Origin: UBA3006 sp031401235
GTDB lineage: Bacteria > Actinomycetota > Acidimicrobiia > Acidimicrobiales > Ilumatobacteraceae
DNA: 33,333 nucleotides
Direction of reading: 5' to 3'
Assembly: GCA_031401235.1 (NCBI GenBank)
Contig: JANNRJ010000024.1
Location: forward strand, 1-33,333
In this document: piece after piece, positions 1 to 7,825 of the stretch
Numbering within the stretch: the first letter of the stretch is position 1
Layout: each line of letters begins with the position of its first letter
Made by a program: the position numbers and the translations under genes
Notes under the pieces: model-generated
What the model saw: the letters and a program-made list of their open reading frames with translations, nothing else
The model's database searches: none
What the model was told of the DNA's origin: nothing

Positions 1-1
1 C

Positions 2-79
2 ACCGTGATTGGTGCGCTGTTCCGTGGACCGGGATGGAAGTTCATCCTGCCTTGGCAACACTGGTATTTGGAGATGTGA
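2..79 (+). CDS. C-terminal fragment of a membrane subunit, probably cytochrome b of a bc-type complex (partial)
   Basis: An open frame enters from the left edge and ends at TGA 77-79. It reads about 25 residues ending in a Trp/Pro/Gly-rich tail with FRGPGW and ILPW motifs. From memory, similar tails close cytochrome b-type subunits of actinobacterial menaquinol-cytochrome c reductases. The Rieske gene follows 9 bases later on the same strand, and b-Rieske-c is a sensible operon order. The identity rests on a short tail plus context, so another quinol-complex membrane subunit is possible. Confidence 0.45.
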   Translation, partial: TVIGALFRGPGWKFILPWQHWYLEM

Positions 80-88
80 GGAGACACC

Positions 89-583
89 ATGGCATTGACT
101 CGTCGAAACCTGTTGCGTACCGGTTGGAAGTTCGGGGGCAGTTTGCTGGCGATTGCCGCCGGCTGGACCTCATGGGAGATGCTGCGCCCGCTCACTGGTT
201 CCGGTGTGAAAGGCAAGATCAAATTGGGCAGTCCGTCAAAATTCAAAGCCGGCACAGCCACCTTCGTCAACCAAGGACGTCTGTGGCTATCTAATGCCGA
301 CGGTCAATACTTTGCGCTCTCCCAGAAGTGTCCGCATCTCGGATGCCGCGTGCCGTTTTGCGAAAGCTCGGGCCGGTTCGAGTGTCCCTGCCATGGATCG
401 GTTTTCGACATCGCTGGTGAATGGATTTCGGGGCCGTCGCCACGCGGAATGGACCAACACGAACTCACCATCGAAGACGATGTCATCGTGGTCGACACCA
501 GCAAGTTGATTAGCGGTCCAGACCATGGTGCAGCGGTCTTTCTCACCGACCCGAAAGGCCCGGCTTGTGTCGGGAATGAGTAA
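89..583 (+). CDS. Rieske [2Fe-2S] protein of a bc-type complex, Tat-dependent N-terminus
   Basis: This is the electron-transfer subunit that takes electrons from quinol at the outer face of the membrane and passes them to cytochrome c. Rieske box 1 is CPHLGC (residues 81-86) and box 2 is CPCHGS (99-104), giving ligands C81, H83, C99, H102 and the C86-C101 disulfide. The N-terminus has a twin-arginine motif (TRRNLL, residues 4-9) followed by one hydrophobic segment (about 14-28) that probably stays as the anchor. At 164 residues with one anchor it is short compared with the three-helix QcrA of mycobacteria. An extra Cys (C91) lies between the boxes. The ATG at 89 follows AGGAG. It is embedded between the cytochrome b-like tail and a cytochrome c gene. 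Confidence 0.93.
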   Translation: MALTRRNLLRTGWKFGGSLLAIAAGWTSWEMLRPLTGSGVKGKIKLGSPSKFKAGTATFVNQGRLWLSNADGQYFALSQKCPHLGCRVPFCESSGRFECPCHGSVFDIAGEWISGPSPRGMDQHELTIEDDVIVVDTSKLISGPDHGAAVFLTDPKGPACVGNE

Positions 584-588
584 ACACC

Positions 589-1065
589 ATGCCAGAGAAA
601 AGAAGTGGACCAAAACTGAACGAGCCGGAGTGGTTAACGCGAAGTCTGAACCGATATCTATCATTCGGCTTGGCGTTCATGATCGTTTTGATCGTCGCAT
701 TTCCGCTATATCGGCTTCGCGAGCCGACACTTCGCGCCGATGCAACTGCGCTGCAGAAGCAGTTATACGAAAAAACTGGCGGGGAGCTCTTTGCCACGAA
801 CTGTGCCGCGTGCCATGGAACGCAGGGCAACGGTGGAATCGGACCGACGCTCAATGCCAAAGAGTTCCTCACTACAACCAGCGACAACCAAATTGCGATG
901 TTGATAACCGGTGGAATCTCGGGCTCAATCATGCCGGCCTGGGGTCTTGACTACGGCGGCTCGTTCACCGACGAGCAAATTCGTCAGTTGGTGACCTATC
1001 TGCGCTCGCTTGAACCGACCGCCCCGAGCGTGCCTGATTGGCTACTAGGAGTCAAAACTCCCTGA
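589..1065 (+). CDS. Membrane-anchored monohaem cytochrome c
   Basis: Class I cytochrome c of 158 residues. A cytoplasmic N-terminus precedes one transmembrane helix (about 24-41), then an extracytoplasmic domain with the haem site CAACH (residues 72-76). A likely sixth ligand is M115 in IMPAWG. The start lies 5 bases after the Rieske stop, so the two are cotranscribed and very likely belong to one complex. Known mycobacterial QcrC carries two haem c groups; this protein carries one, so the complex seems to be organised differently. It is the last gene of its operon and converges on the ABC permease gene at 1096. Confidence 0.9.
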   Translation: MPEKRSGPKLNEPEWLTRSLNRYLSFGLAFMIVLIVAFPLYRLREPTLRADATALQKQLYEKTGGELFATNCAACHGTQGNGGIGPTLNAKEFLTTTSDNQIAMLITGGISGSIMPAWGLDYGGSFTDEQIRQLVTYLRSLEPTAPSVPDWLLGVKTP

Positions 1066-1095
1066 GGGTCACAACGTCAATGATGACTTGAGGCA

Positions 1096-1929
1096 TCATG
1101 CCGACGCGCCGCTATAGCGCTTCAATCCTGTGCGCCAAATCCAGCGGCTGCCGATCCCGAACAGAGCTGCTGCGGCTAGTGCTACGACGACCGTCATGCC
1201 GGTGAGCCGATTCGTCGCCGCCTCCGCCGGTACTGTGACGGCAAAACCGATCGGTACAAGGAACGTAAGTCCGAATCGCATCCAACCGGGATAAATCCGC
1301 ACCGGATATTGTCCGGATCGGAACAATCCTTGGAAAAGTTCTTGCATTTCGTTTACCCGAATAAACCAAAACGCCGACGAAGCCAGAATTAGCCAAAAAC
1401 AATAGATCGTCCAACTTCCAAGAAGCAGCAACATCACCAGCGATACTGCTCCCTTGACACCGTTACTGTTGTCGCCCAATTGCACCATGCCGACGATCAA
1501 CACAATCAAGCCGGTGAGGATATCTACGCTTTGCCAGATCGAAACTTGACGGACGCTGACCAAGATCTGCGCATCGGCCGGTTTGGTCAGGGCAAAGTCC
1601 AACGTTCCCCGTTGAATATCTTCCACCAACTTCTGCATGTTCGGTACAACGAATGTGTTGGTGATGCCACCAACCATTGTGAACACACCCATCACGACCA
1701 ACAGTTCCGGACGAGACCAACCACCAAGACTCGTTGTTCGACCGAACACGACCGCCAGGCCAACGAGACCTGCTCCAAGGGTGAGCACCGACTCCAAAAG
1801 TTGAAGAAAGAAGTTGGATCTGTACTGCAGTTCGTTCATCGCCCCAACCCTGAAGAACGACCACGCCAGACGGGGCGCCCGCGCCGATCGAAACGTCGGC
1901 GTATCCGTGTTGACGTAGTCGATTGTCAT
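1096..1929 (-). CDS. ABC-2 type exporter permease (second permease)
   Basis: A 277-residue membrane protein with about six hydrophobic segments, matching the ABC-2 permease family that occurs in pairs with a dedicated ATPase (COG3694-like, by recall). The N-terminal 25 residues are cytoplasmic and are followed by alternating hydrophobic stretches to the end. Its start overlaps the stop of the upstream permease gene (1926) by four bases, indicating translational coupling. Substrate cannot be read from the sequence; relatives are described as multidrug or polysaccharide/lipid exporters. It is the last gene of a three-gene operon. Confidence 0.85.
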   Translation of the reverse strand: MTIDYVNTDTPTFRSARAPRLAWSFFRVGAMNELQYRSNFFLQLLESVLTLGAGLVGLAVVFGRTTSLGGWSRPELLVVMGVFTMVGGITNTFVVPNMQKLVEDIQRGTLDFALTKPADAQILVSVRQVSIWQSVDILTGLIVLIVGMVQLGDNSNGVKGAVSLVMLLLLGSWTIYCFWLILASSAFWFIRVNEMQELFQGLFRSGQYPVRIYPGWMRFGLTFLVPIGFAVTVPAEAATNRLTGMTVVVALAAAALFGIGSRWIWRTGLKRYSGASA

Positions 1930-2783
1930 CCACCGACCGCCGAAAACTTACGAATGCCACGCTTCCAAACGACTTTGACCAATAGCACCCCAAACAACAC
2001 CCAACCAATCTGGGCGAAGACTCCGACGACTAGTTCAGTTCGAGAAATCGGGCCAACAAGGGCTGTAATTGGAAATCCGAACGTCCATCGAAATGGGAGA
2101 AACCAACTAAGCCCTTGGACCCATCCAGGCATCAGGGTCATCGGCACCAGCCGTCCAGAGAGCAACAGTTCGGCCGTGAAGTAGATCGTGAATAATGCCG
2201 ACACTCGCGTCGTCCAGAAGGAAACCATGCCCAATACCCACAGCAACATCGAACGGATCAGATAGGCGCCCCAGATGGCTATAAAAAACACTATGCATTG
2301 CTCCATATTGGGGTCAAGCGTGGGACGGAATGCGAGCGAAAGTACCGCCGCAATCGGAATCCAAAACACGATCACAATCACTTTCCAGCCAGCAAAAGAT
2401 CCGAGGTCGTAATGAATTGGATGCACGGGCCTGAGCAACTGCCCAGAAAGTTCACCTTCCCGAATACGTGCTTCCCAACCAAATGGGGTGAAGACAATGT
2501 TCATGTTGCGCACCAGTGTCCACACGATGTAGTAGGCGGCAAATGTTCCCGCTGTGTATCCCCCGACAGCACCACCGCTTGACTCGGCGATTGTGCGCCA
2601 CACGACGAGGTATATCGTCGGTTCAACAACCATGCCGATCATGTAAAAATAGTTTGACACTCGGTATTGAAACTGAATTTGCATCGCAGTCTTTGCCAAC
2701 ATCCAGTACAGCGATATCATCGAACGCCACCGAGACACACGCACCTGATCCCGTAAAATGATTTCGGTAACTGTGTTAGCCAC
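1926..2783 (-). CDS. ABC-2 type exporter permease (first permease)
   Basis: A 285-residue membrane protein with six or so hydrophobic helices, of the COG4587-like permease type that partners the downstream permease. A long cytoplasmic lead (about 30 residues) precedes the first helix. It overlaps the ATPase gene by eight bases and the second permease by four, so the three genes form one coupled operon. The two permeases are expected to form a heterodimeric channel powered by the upstream ATPase. Substrate unknown. Confidence 0.85.
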   Translation of the reverse strand: MANTVTEIILRDQVRVSRWRSMISLYWMLAKTAMQIQFQYRVSNYFYMIGMVVEPTIYLVVWRTIAESSGGAVGGYTAGTFAAYYIVWTLVRNMNIVFTPFGWEARIREGELSGQLLRPVHPIHYDLGSFAGWKVIVIVFWIPIAAVLSLAFRPTLDPNMEQCIVFFIAIWGAYLIRSMLLWVLGMVSFWTTRVSALFTIYFTAELLLSGRLVPMTLMPGWVQGLSWFLPFRWTFGFPITALVGPISRTELVVGVFAQIGWVLFGVLLVKVVWKRGIRKFSAVGG

Positions 2784-3810
2784 CGGTTACTCCCTCCACA
2801 GTGGCTCCAGCGGCGAAGACTCGCTCAATCACGTCGTCGATCGGGGGATCTTCGATCGTCAAGTCGAGCACGGAAAAGTCATTGAGAATTTGCGCGGTGA
2901 TCCTTGCCACCTCATCTCGCGAAACGGTCAGCGAGACTGCTCCATCAGCCACCGAGACCACGGTTCCAAATCGAGATAGATCGGGGACGCCGACATCGTT
3001 AGCAGTGGCTGGAAGTAATTGTTCAAATCTAATGACGACAGTTTTGGTTGCTGCAAACTTTTGAGAAAGTGCCGCCAAATCACCGTCAAATAGAACATTG
3101 CCGTGGTGAATGATGATGACTCGCTTGCACAATGCCTGGACGTCGGCCATGTAATGGCTCGTCAGCACCACCGTAGCCCCGTAACGCAGGTTGTATTCGC
3201 TGATAAACGATCGAATTCGCTTTTGCATTGTGATGTCGAGACCGATCGTCGGTTCGTCAAGAAACAAAACTATTGGTCGATGCAGGAGTGAACCGGCAAT
3301 TTCAACTTTCATCCGCTCGCCAAGTGACAGATTGCGCACCGGCTTAGTGACCAACTCGGCGATTTCTAGTAGTTCAATCAACTCGTCGCGCATTTCGATG
3401 AATTCCGAACGCGGAATGCGGTAGATGGCTCGATTGAGTTCAAATGAGTCCATTGCTGGTAAATCCCATTGCAACTGATTGCGATTGCCCATCACTAATG
3501 CCAACCGAGACAACATCGCCGGATCGCGGCGACCTGGTTCATAACCCAAAACCGTTGCCTTTCCCCCGCTCGGTTGAAGCAAGCCGGAGAGCATCTTCAA
3601 TGTTGTGGTCTTGCCGGCGCCATTTGGTCCCAAAAACCCGACGACTTCGCCGGGTTCGATGGTAAATGAGACTCCATTTACGGCACGCACCTCGCGCACC
3701 TCGCGGTGGACCAAGCTGCGTAATGACGCTCGTAGACCAGCCTCACGTACCGGCACAGAGAAAACTTTTTCCAGCCGTTCAACGTGAATTTCCGCCGCAG
3801 GAATCGTCAT
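2776..3810 (-). CDS. ABC exporter ATPase
   Basis: The ATP-binding subunit (COG4586-like) for the two following permeases. Walker A is GPNGAGKTT (residues 61-69). The ABC signature reads LSLGER, and Walker B with the catalytic Glu reads LFLDEP, followed by the D-loop IGLD and the switch His in LTSH. The protein has about 344 residues, with a C-terminal extension of roughly 90 residues beyond the nucleotide-binding domain, usual for this subgroup. I chose ATG 3810 rather than the TTG at 3816 because a -10-like TATAAA lies seven bases upstream of it, as in a leaderless message. Confidence 0.9.
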   Translation of the reverse strand: MTIPAAEIHVERLEKVFSVPVREAGLRASLRSLVHREVREVRAVNGVSFTIEPGEVVGFLGPNGAGKTTTLKMLSGLLQPSGGKATVLGYEPGRRDPAMLSRLALVMGNRNQLQWDLPAMDSFELNRAIYRIPRSEFIEMRDELIELLEIAELVTKPVRNLSLGERMKVEIAGSLLHRPIVLFLDEPTIGLDITMQKRIRSFISEYNLRYGATVVLTSHYMADVQALCKRVIIIHHGNVLFDGDLAALSQKFAATKTVVIRFEQLLPATANDVGVPDLSRFGTVVSVADGAVSLTVSRDEVARITAQILNDFSVLDLTIEDPPIDDVIERVFAAGATVEGVTGG

Positions 3811-3817
3811 CCTCAAT

Positions 3818-3823
3818 TTTATA
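3818..3823 (-). promoter_or_regulatory. -10-like element for a leaderless ABC exporter mRNA
   Basis: TATAAA on the minus strand ends seven bases before the ATG at 3810. A transcript starting 6-8 bases after the hexamer would begin at or next to the start codon. The GAGG seen there touches the ATG and is too close to act as a ribosome binding site. No clear -35 was seen. Confidence 0.5.
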
Positions 3824-3873
3824 TCACGCCTGAGCTTCTACATTGAAACAACTAGTGAACTGAATATTTGCCG

Positions 3874-3956
3874 TGGGCGAGGGGGGACTTGAACCCCCAC
3901 GTCCTTTCGAACACTGGCACCTGAAGCCAGCGCGTCTGCCATTTCGCCACTCGCCC
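3874..3956 (-). tRNA. tRNA-Leu (anticodon CAG)
   Basis: The minus strand folds as a class II tRNA. The acceptor is GGGCGAG paired with CTCGCCC. The anticodon stem is CTGGC/GCCAG around loop TTCAGGT, there is a variable arm, and the T arm is GGGGG-TTCAAGT-CCCCC. The discriminator is A and CCA is not encoded. From memory, a tRNA-Leu also lies next to fhaA in mycobacteria, so it belongs to the conserved origin-proximal gene order. Confidence 0.95.
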
Positions 3957-4021
3957 GAATGGATGCTTCACGCTAGCAATCAGCGCTCCACTACCCCACC
4001 GAACCAGTACACCTGCTCGGG

Positions 4022-4027
4022 TATCGT
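4022..4027 (+). promoter_or_regulatory. -10-like element for a leaderless transcript
   Basis: TATCGT lies seven bases before ATG 4035. There is no purine-rich ribosome binding site between it and the start codon, so a leaderless message for the coiled-coil/glycosyltransferase pair is likely. Confidence 0.4.
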
Positions 4028-4034
4028 CTTAGTG

Positions 4035-4433
4035 ATGACTTCAACAGATTGGGAATCACGGGAACTAACCGAGGCGTCGCGTGAGCGATTGCTCACTGAG
4101 ATTGGAGTTCTCAAGGATTCATTACAGCAAGTTCATTCGACGAGTCGCATTGGTGAACTCGAATCTGAACTTATTTCGAATAGGGAACAAGTTTTACAAA
4201 CACGTCACGAGCTCCTCGCTGCTCGTGATTTCGCGATGGGAGCAGCAGCACACGCTGGGGAACGGCAAGCCCAGTTTTTGGCTCAAAGCGCTCAGCTTGC
4301 CGCCGCATTGGATCGAATTGCCTTTCTGTCCAAGCACATAAATCGAATGCGAAATTCAACTACCTGGAAGCTGGGTCGAATTGTCATGCTGCCGGTGCGA
4401 ATAGCCAATCGAATTCTGCGCAGGTCTTCCTAA
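4035..4433 (+). CDS. Small coiled-coil protein with glycosyltransferase-type C-terminal tail
   Basis: A 132-residue protein. Residues about 8-95 are rich in Glu, Gln, Leu and Ala with heptad-like spacing, suggesting a coiled coil. The C-terminus carries RNSTTWKLGR followed by a basic amphipathic stretch ending RRSS. From memory, such S/T-W-K/R-L tails occur in coiled-coil regions attached to family 2 glycosyltransferases that build surface glycans. The next gene, 12 bases away in the same reading frame, is such an enzyme, so this may be a scaffold or membrane-docking partner. The longer open frame from 3873 reads through the tRNA and is not coding. ATG 4035 follows a -10-like TATCGT. Function is inferred only. 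Confidence 0.65.
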   Translation: MTSTDWESRELTEASRERLLTEIGVLKDSLQQVHSTSRIGELESELISNREQVLQTRHELLAARDFAMGAAAHAGERQAQFLAQSAQLAAALDRIAFLSKHINRMRNSTTWKLGRIVMLPVRIANRILRRSS

Positions 4434-4445
4434 GTGGAATTGTAA

Positions 4446-5990
4446 ATGCCTAAATTCAGCATTGTTACACCCGTTTACAATCCACCAGCTGCTGCGCTGA
4501 AGGCGTGCATTGCGTCGATGAAGAGTCAGTCGTTCAATGACTGGGAATGGTGTGTGGTGGATGACAAATCCACACAACCGCATGTTCGCAAAATACTTAC
4601 CCGTGCCGAAGCTAGTGATCGCCGAATTCGGGTCATGTATCGGGAACACAACGGCGGAATAGTCGCTGCATCCCAAGATGCCCTTGATATGGCAACCGGC
4701 GAATTTGTTGGCTTACTCGATCACGATGATGCCCTGCATTCCTCGGCGCTTGAAAAGGTTGCTAAGCGTCTTGCCAGCGACCCAGATATTGACTATCTCT
4801 ATACAGACGAAGACAAAATCGATGAAAACGGGCTTCACTACGATTTTTTTCGTAAACCTGGTTGGGACAAAGAACGCTTACGTGGGCAGAATTACTGCTG
4901 TCATTTTTCGGTGTTTCGATCCACTCTGCTGGACAAAGTTGGTGGCTTCCGTTCTGGTTTTGACGGGTCGCAAGATTACGATCTCATTTTGAGAGCCACA
5001 GAGCAAGCTCGAAACATCGCCCACATTCCCGAAGTGCTCTATCACTGGCGGTGTGTGCCAGGTTCGGCGGCGGCCGAAATTAACGCCAAACCCTATGCAT
5101 ATGAGTCTGGTCGGCGGGCATTGGAAGAGCACTTTCAACGAAGTGGCATCGATGCCACCGTCGAAATGAAACTTCCAGGTCACTATCAGTATCGGCGTCG
5201 CAGTCTTGTGTCACGACCATTGGTCAGCATCATCATCCCGACACGCGGCGATCGCAGAAGAGTGTGGGGAATCACAACCTGCTTGGTTGTCAATGCAATC
5301 GAAAGCATTCTTCAGTTTTCCACCTACGACAACATAGAAATTATCGTCGTCAATGATGTTCATTCAGATGGATCATCTATACATGCCTTTGATGTTCCGA
5401 AGGACTCACGTATCACTGTGATTAGTTATGACAAACCATTCAACTTTTCCGATAAATGCAATGTTGGCTTTTTGGCTTCGCATGGAGAAGTCGTGATCAT
5501 GCTCAATGACGACACTCAGGTAATCACACCAGATTGGATCGAGCAATTGCTTGGACACCTTGAAGACCCCGAGGTCGCCATGGTTGGACCGATCCTGTTG
5601 CTGGAAGACGGTCGAATCCAAAGTGCCGGGCACAGCAACAAACCGACGCCCTCACATATTGGAAGCGGTGAGTCAGCAGATGCGTATGGCATGTGGGGCA
5701 TGTATACGATTTCTCGAAGTTTGACTGGGTTAACGGGAGCTTGTGTTGCAATTCGCCGCTCGGTATATAGCCAACTCGGCGGATTCTCTCTCGACTATCC
5801 GATCAATTTCAACGATGTTGATTTTTGTTTCAAGGTACTCGACGCTGGGTATCGAATCGTTTGGACCCCAATGGCTCGGCTGTATCACTTTGAGTCAATG
5901 ACGCGGGTACTTAGCGTTAGTGATGAGGAAATTAGTGCACTGGAGCGCCGATGGAAACGCTTTTTCGGTCGCGATATATATTCACCGTGA
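4446..5990 (+). CDS. Double-domain family 2 glycosyltransferase (surface polysaccharide type)
   Basis: A 514-residue protein with two GT-A domains. Domain 1 (about 3-215) begins FSIVTPVYN, has VVDDKS and the metal-binding LDHDDAL, then SQDYDL. Domain 2 (about 258-505) begins VSIIIPTRGD, has IVVND and the acidic MLNDDTQ motif, and ends with FNDVDFCFK and the conserved His region LYHFES. Two GT2 domains in tandem are typical of O-antigen/teichoic-acid-like or rhamnan glycan assembly enzymes. No transmembrane segments are visible, so it probably acts on the cytoplasmic face of the membrane. It pairs with the small coiled-coil protein before it. Sugar donor and acceptor are not predictable. Confidence 0.88.
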   Translation: MPKFSIVTPVYNPPAAALKACIASMKSQSFNDWEWCVVDDKSTQPHVRKILTRAEASDRRIRVMYREHNGGIVAASQDALDMATGEFVGLLDHDDALHSSALEKVAKRLASDPDIDYLYTDEDKIDENGLHYDFFRKPGWDKERLRGQNYCCHFSVFRSTLLDKVGGFRSGFDGSQDYDLILRATEQARNIAHIPEVLYHWRCVPGSAAAEINAKPYAYESGRRALEEHFQRSGIDATVEMKLPGHYQYRRRSLVSRPLVSIIIPTRGDRRRVWGITTCLVVNAIESILQFSTYDNIEIIVVNDVHSDGSSIHAFDVPKDSRITVISYDKPFNFSDKCNVGFLASHGEVVIMLNDDTQVITPDWIEQLLGHLEDPEVAMVGPILLLEDGRIQSAGHSNKPTPSHIGSGESADAYGMWGMYTISRSLTGLTGACVAIRRSVYSQLGGFSLDYPINFNDVDFCFKVLDAGYRIVWTPMARLYHFESMTRVLSVSDEEISALERRWKRFFGRDIYSP

Positions 5991-6008
5991 AGCGCATAAG
6001 ATATTCGT

Positions 6009-6677
6009 GTGTTACAACGAGCTCGTAGGGGCGGAATTCGTCCAATATCCATTGGTCGTGCACTGCTCCACCAACTAGATGCTCAGTTCGATGGTCTCCA
6101 TAGCAACGGCGCTGTAACTCCAAAATACGTCATCACCCTTCACCCCGATGATGCACTCGAGTTGAATCCTTTTAAGAGGGCGCTACTAGACGAACTGTGC
6201 CAAGCGGTGATCCATCACGCTTCAATCGAGAGTTACACCCTTTCTTCGGCAGTGGAAATCAAGCTCGAAACCGACCCATCAACCAAACGTGGCACCTGCA
6301 CGATTGTCTCTAGTTCCGATCAAGCATCAATATCGACACCGCCAGTCGATCGACCAAAGCCAAACATTGAATCAGCTAAGTCGAACGCACTTGCCAATGA
6401 AGCAATAATCGTGCTCGACAACGGCGAACGAATTCCACTCATCGGTGAATTGGCGACTGTCGGCCGGCAAAGTGACTGCCAAATCATCATTGACGATAAC
6501 AATGTCAGTCGCATTCATGCTGAAATAAGGCGTACAACTGAAGGTTGGGTCGTGACCGACCGTGGGAGCACAAATGGGTCCAAGGTGAACGGCGAGAAAA
6601 TCGTCGGTGGTCGTTTACTTGTAAACGGTGACACAATCGCCTTTGGTTCTGCCTTCGTGCAGTTTGAGAATTCGTGA
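6009..6677 (+). CDS. fhaA: FhaA-like protein: DUF3662 N-terminal domain plus FHA domain
   Basis: A 222-residue signalling adaptor. Residues about 8-105 resemble the N-terminal domain of mycobacterial FhaA (KYVITLHPDD motif). A linker of about 35 residues follows, then an FHA domain (about 140-220) with GRQSD, SRIHAE and DRGSTNGSKVNG, the phosphothreonine-binding loops. FhaA recognises proteins phosphorylated by PknB-type kinases and links them to peptidoglycan control. The GTG at 6009 is the first possible start: an in-frame TAA at 5997 blocks extension. It is much shorter than mycobacterial FhaA. Its stop overlaps the start of the phosphatase gene. Confidence 0.85.
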   Translation: MLQRARRGGIRPISIGRALLHQLDAQFDGLHSNGAVTPKYVITLHPDDALELNPFKRALLDELCQAVIHHASIESYTLSSAVEIKLETDPSTKRGTCTIVSSSDQASISTPPVDRPKPNIESAKSNALANEAIIVLDNGERIPLIGELATVGRQSDCQIIIDDNNVSRIHAEIRRTTEGWVVTDRGSTNGSKVNGEKIVGGRLLVNGDTIAFGSAFVQFENS

Positions 6678-7825
6678 TCACAGTTACCTTTGGAGCAGTA
6701 TCGGACACGGGCAAGTTGCGCAACGCAAATGAGGATTCCTTCCTCGTTGGTGAACATTTATTGGCAGTCGCTGATGGCATGGGCGGACATAACGCTGGCG
6801 AGGTAGCAAGTGCAATGGCTGTGCAACTGTTACAAAACGCAGCAAATCAGCCGATTGAATCGCCTGAATCTTTTATCGACTTGATATCAACGATCAACGA
6901 TGCAATTTTTACTGCGGCCACTGAAGCCTCAGAGCAACGCGGCATGGGAACCACTCTTACCGCCATTGCCGTCGCTGGATCAACTCCATCCGATGAGCAC
7001 GTTGTCGTCATAAATGTTGGCGACTCCCGAACTTACATACTTCGAAAAGGTGAACTACGCCAGGTCACGATCGATCATTCGTATGTTCAGGAACTGGTAA
7101 GTGAAGGCGTCATATCTGCCGACGATGCGCGTACACATCCACGACGCAATATAGTCACGCGTGCGTTGGGTATTGACAGACGGGTAATCGCGGATTCATG
7201 GACACTTCCCATCGTCGATGGTGACCGCTATGTGCTGTGCAGTGATGGGCTGGTGGATGAGATTTCGAATGAAGAAATTCTTGCAATATTGATGGAAAAC
7301 GCGGACTCACAGCGCGCGGCTGAATGCCTGCTCGCGGCCGCAAACGACCGCGGTGGACGTGACAATGTGACGGTCATCGTTGTCGACGTGCGAACATCCG
7401 ATGAATCGACAGCTTCGTTAACTAATGGGGCGCAACTCTCCGACCTCGTACCGGTGGCTCAGGATTCACAAGAGCCAGCAACTTTGTCTCTTTTGTCGCG
7501 CAAAGTTTCAAAATTAGTGATCCCACTGATAATTTTGGTTGCGGTAACACTGGCCATGGTTGCCGGCGCCAAGATTGTCCAGCGCGGGTATTTTGTCGGA
7601 TTCAGCGACACCACGCCAAACGCCAACGTTGTGATTTTTAAGGGCTCACCACAACATTTCCTCTGGTACGGTCCCACCACCGCGTCAACAAGCAGTATCA
7701 CGCGGCGGCAACTACTGGCCCCACTGGCTCGTGAAGTCGACACTCAACCTCGGTTCGATTCTCTTGATGATGCGCAGACCTATGTGGATGCGTTAAGGAC
7801 ATCGCAGGTGGGCAATGGCGGATAA
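6674..7825 (+). CDS. pstP: PP2C-family serine/threonine protein phosphatase
   Basis: Dephosphorylates Ser/Thr-phosphorylated proteins, including the cognate PASTA kinase. Metal-binding motifs are present: RNANED (E20, D21), VADGMGG (D34), GMGTT, GDSR, CSDGL (D191) and GGRDN (D230). A single transmembrane helix (about 281-300) follows the catalytic domain, then an extracytoplasmic region of about 80 residues. The GTG start overlaps the FHA gene stop by four bases, and its end overlaps the kinase start by 11, so all three are translationally coupled. The known family role is to counter PknB in cell-wall growth and division. Confidence 0.95.
   Translation: MITVTFGAVSDTGKLRNANEDSFLVGEHLLAVADGMGGHNAGEVASAMAVQLLQNAANQPIESPESFIDLISTINDAIFTAATEASEQRGMGTTLTAIAVAGSTPSDEHVVVINVGDSRTYILRKGELRQVTIDHSYVQELVSEGVISADDARTHPRRNIVTRALGIDRRVIADSWTLPIVDGDRYVLCSDGLVDEISNEEILAILMENADSQRAAECLLAAANDRGGRDNVTVIVVDVRTSDESTASLTNGAQLSDLVPVAQDSQEPATLSLLSRKVSKLVIPLIILVAVTLAMVAGAKIVQRGYFVGFSDTTPNANVVIFKGSPQHFLWYGPTTASTSSITRRQLLAPLAREVDTQPRFDSLDDAQTYVDALRTSQVGNGG

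Noticed and set aside
1080..1099. Inverted repeat ATGATG...CATCAT between convergent genes as a terminator
   Set aside because: The stem is only six AT-containing pairs with no T-tract, and part of it lies in the permease stop codon.
3873..4034. An N-terminal extension of the coiled-coil protein reading GLEPPRPFEH and onward
   Set aside because: It translates the complementary strand of tRNA-Leu; such peptides are common false calls. ATG 4035 is the supported start.
3874..5990. tRNA-Leu as an attachment site for an integrated glycosyltransferase island
   Set aside because: The tRNA 3' end faces the ABC exporter, not the glycosyltransferase genes. There is no integrase and no direct repeat of the tRNA end was seen.
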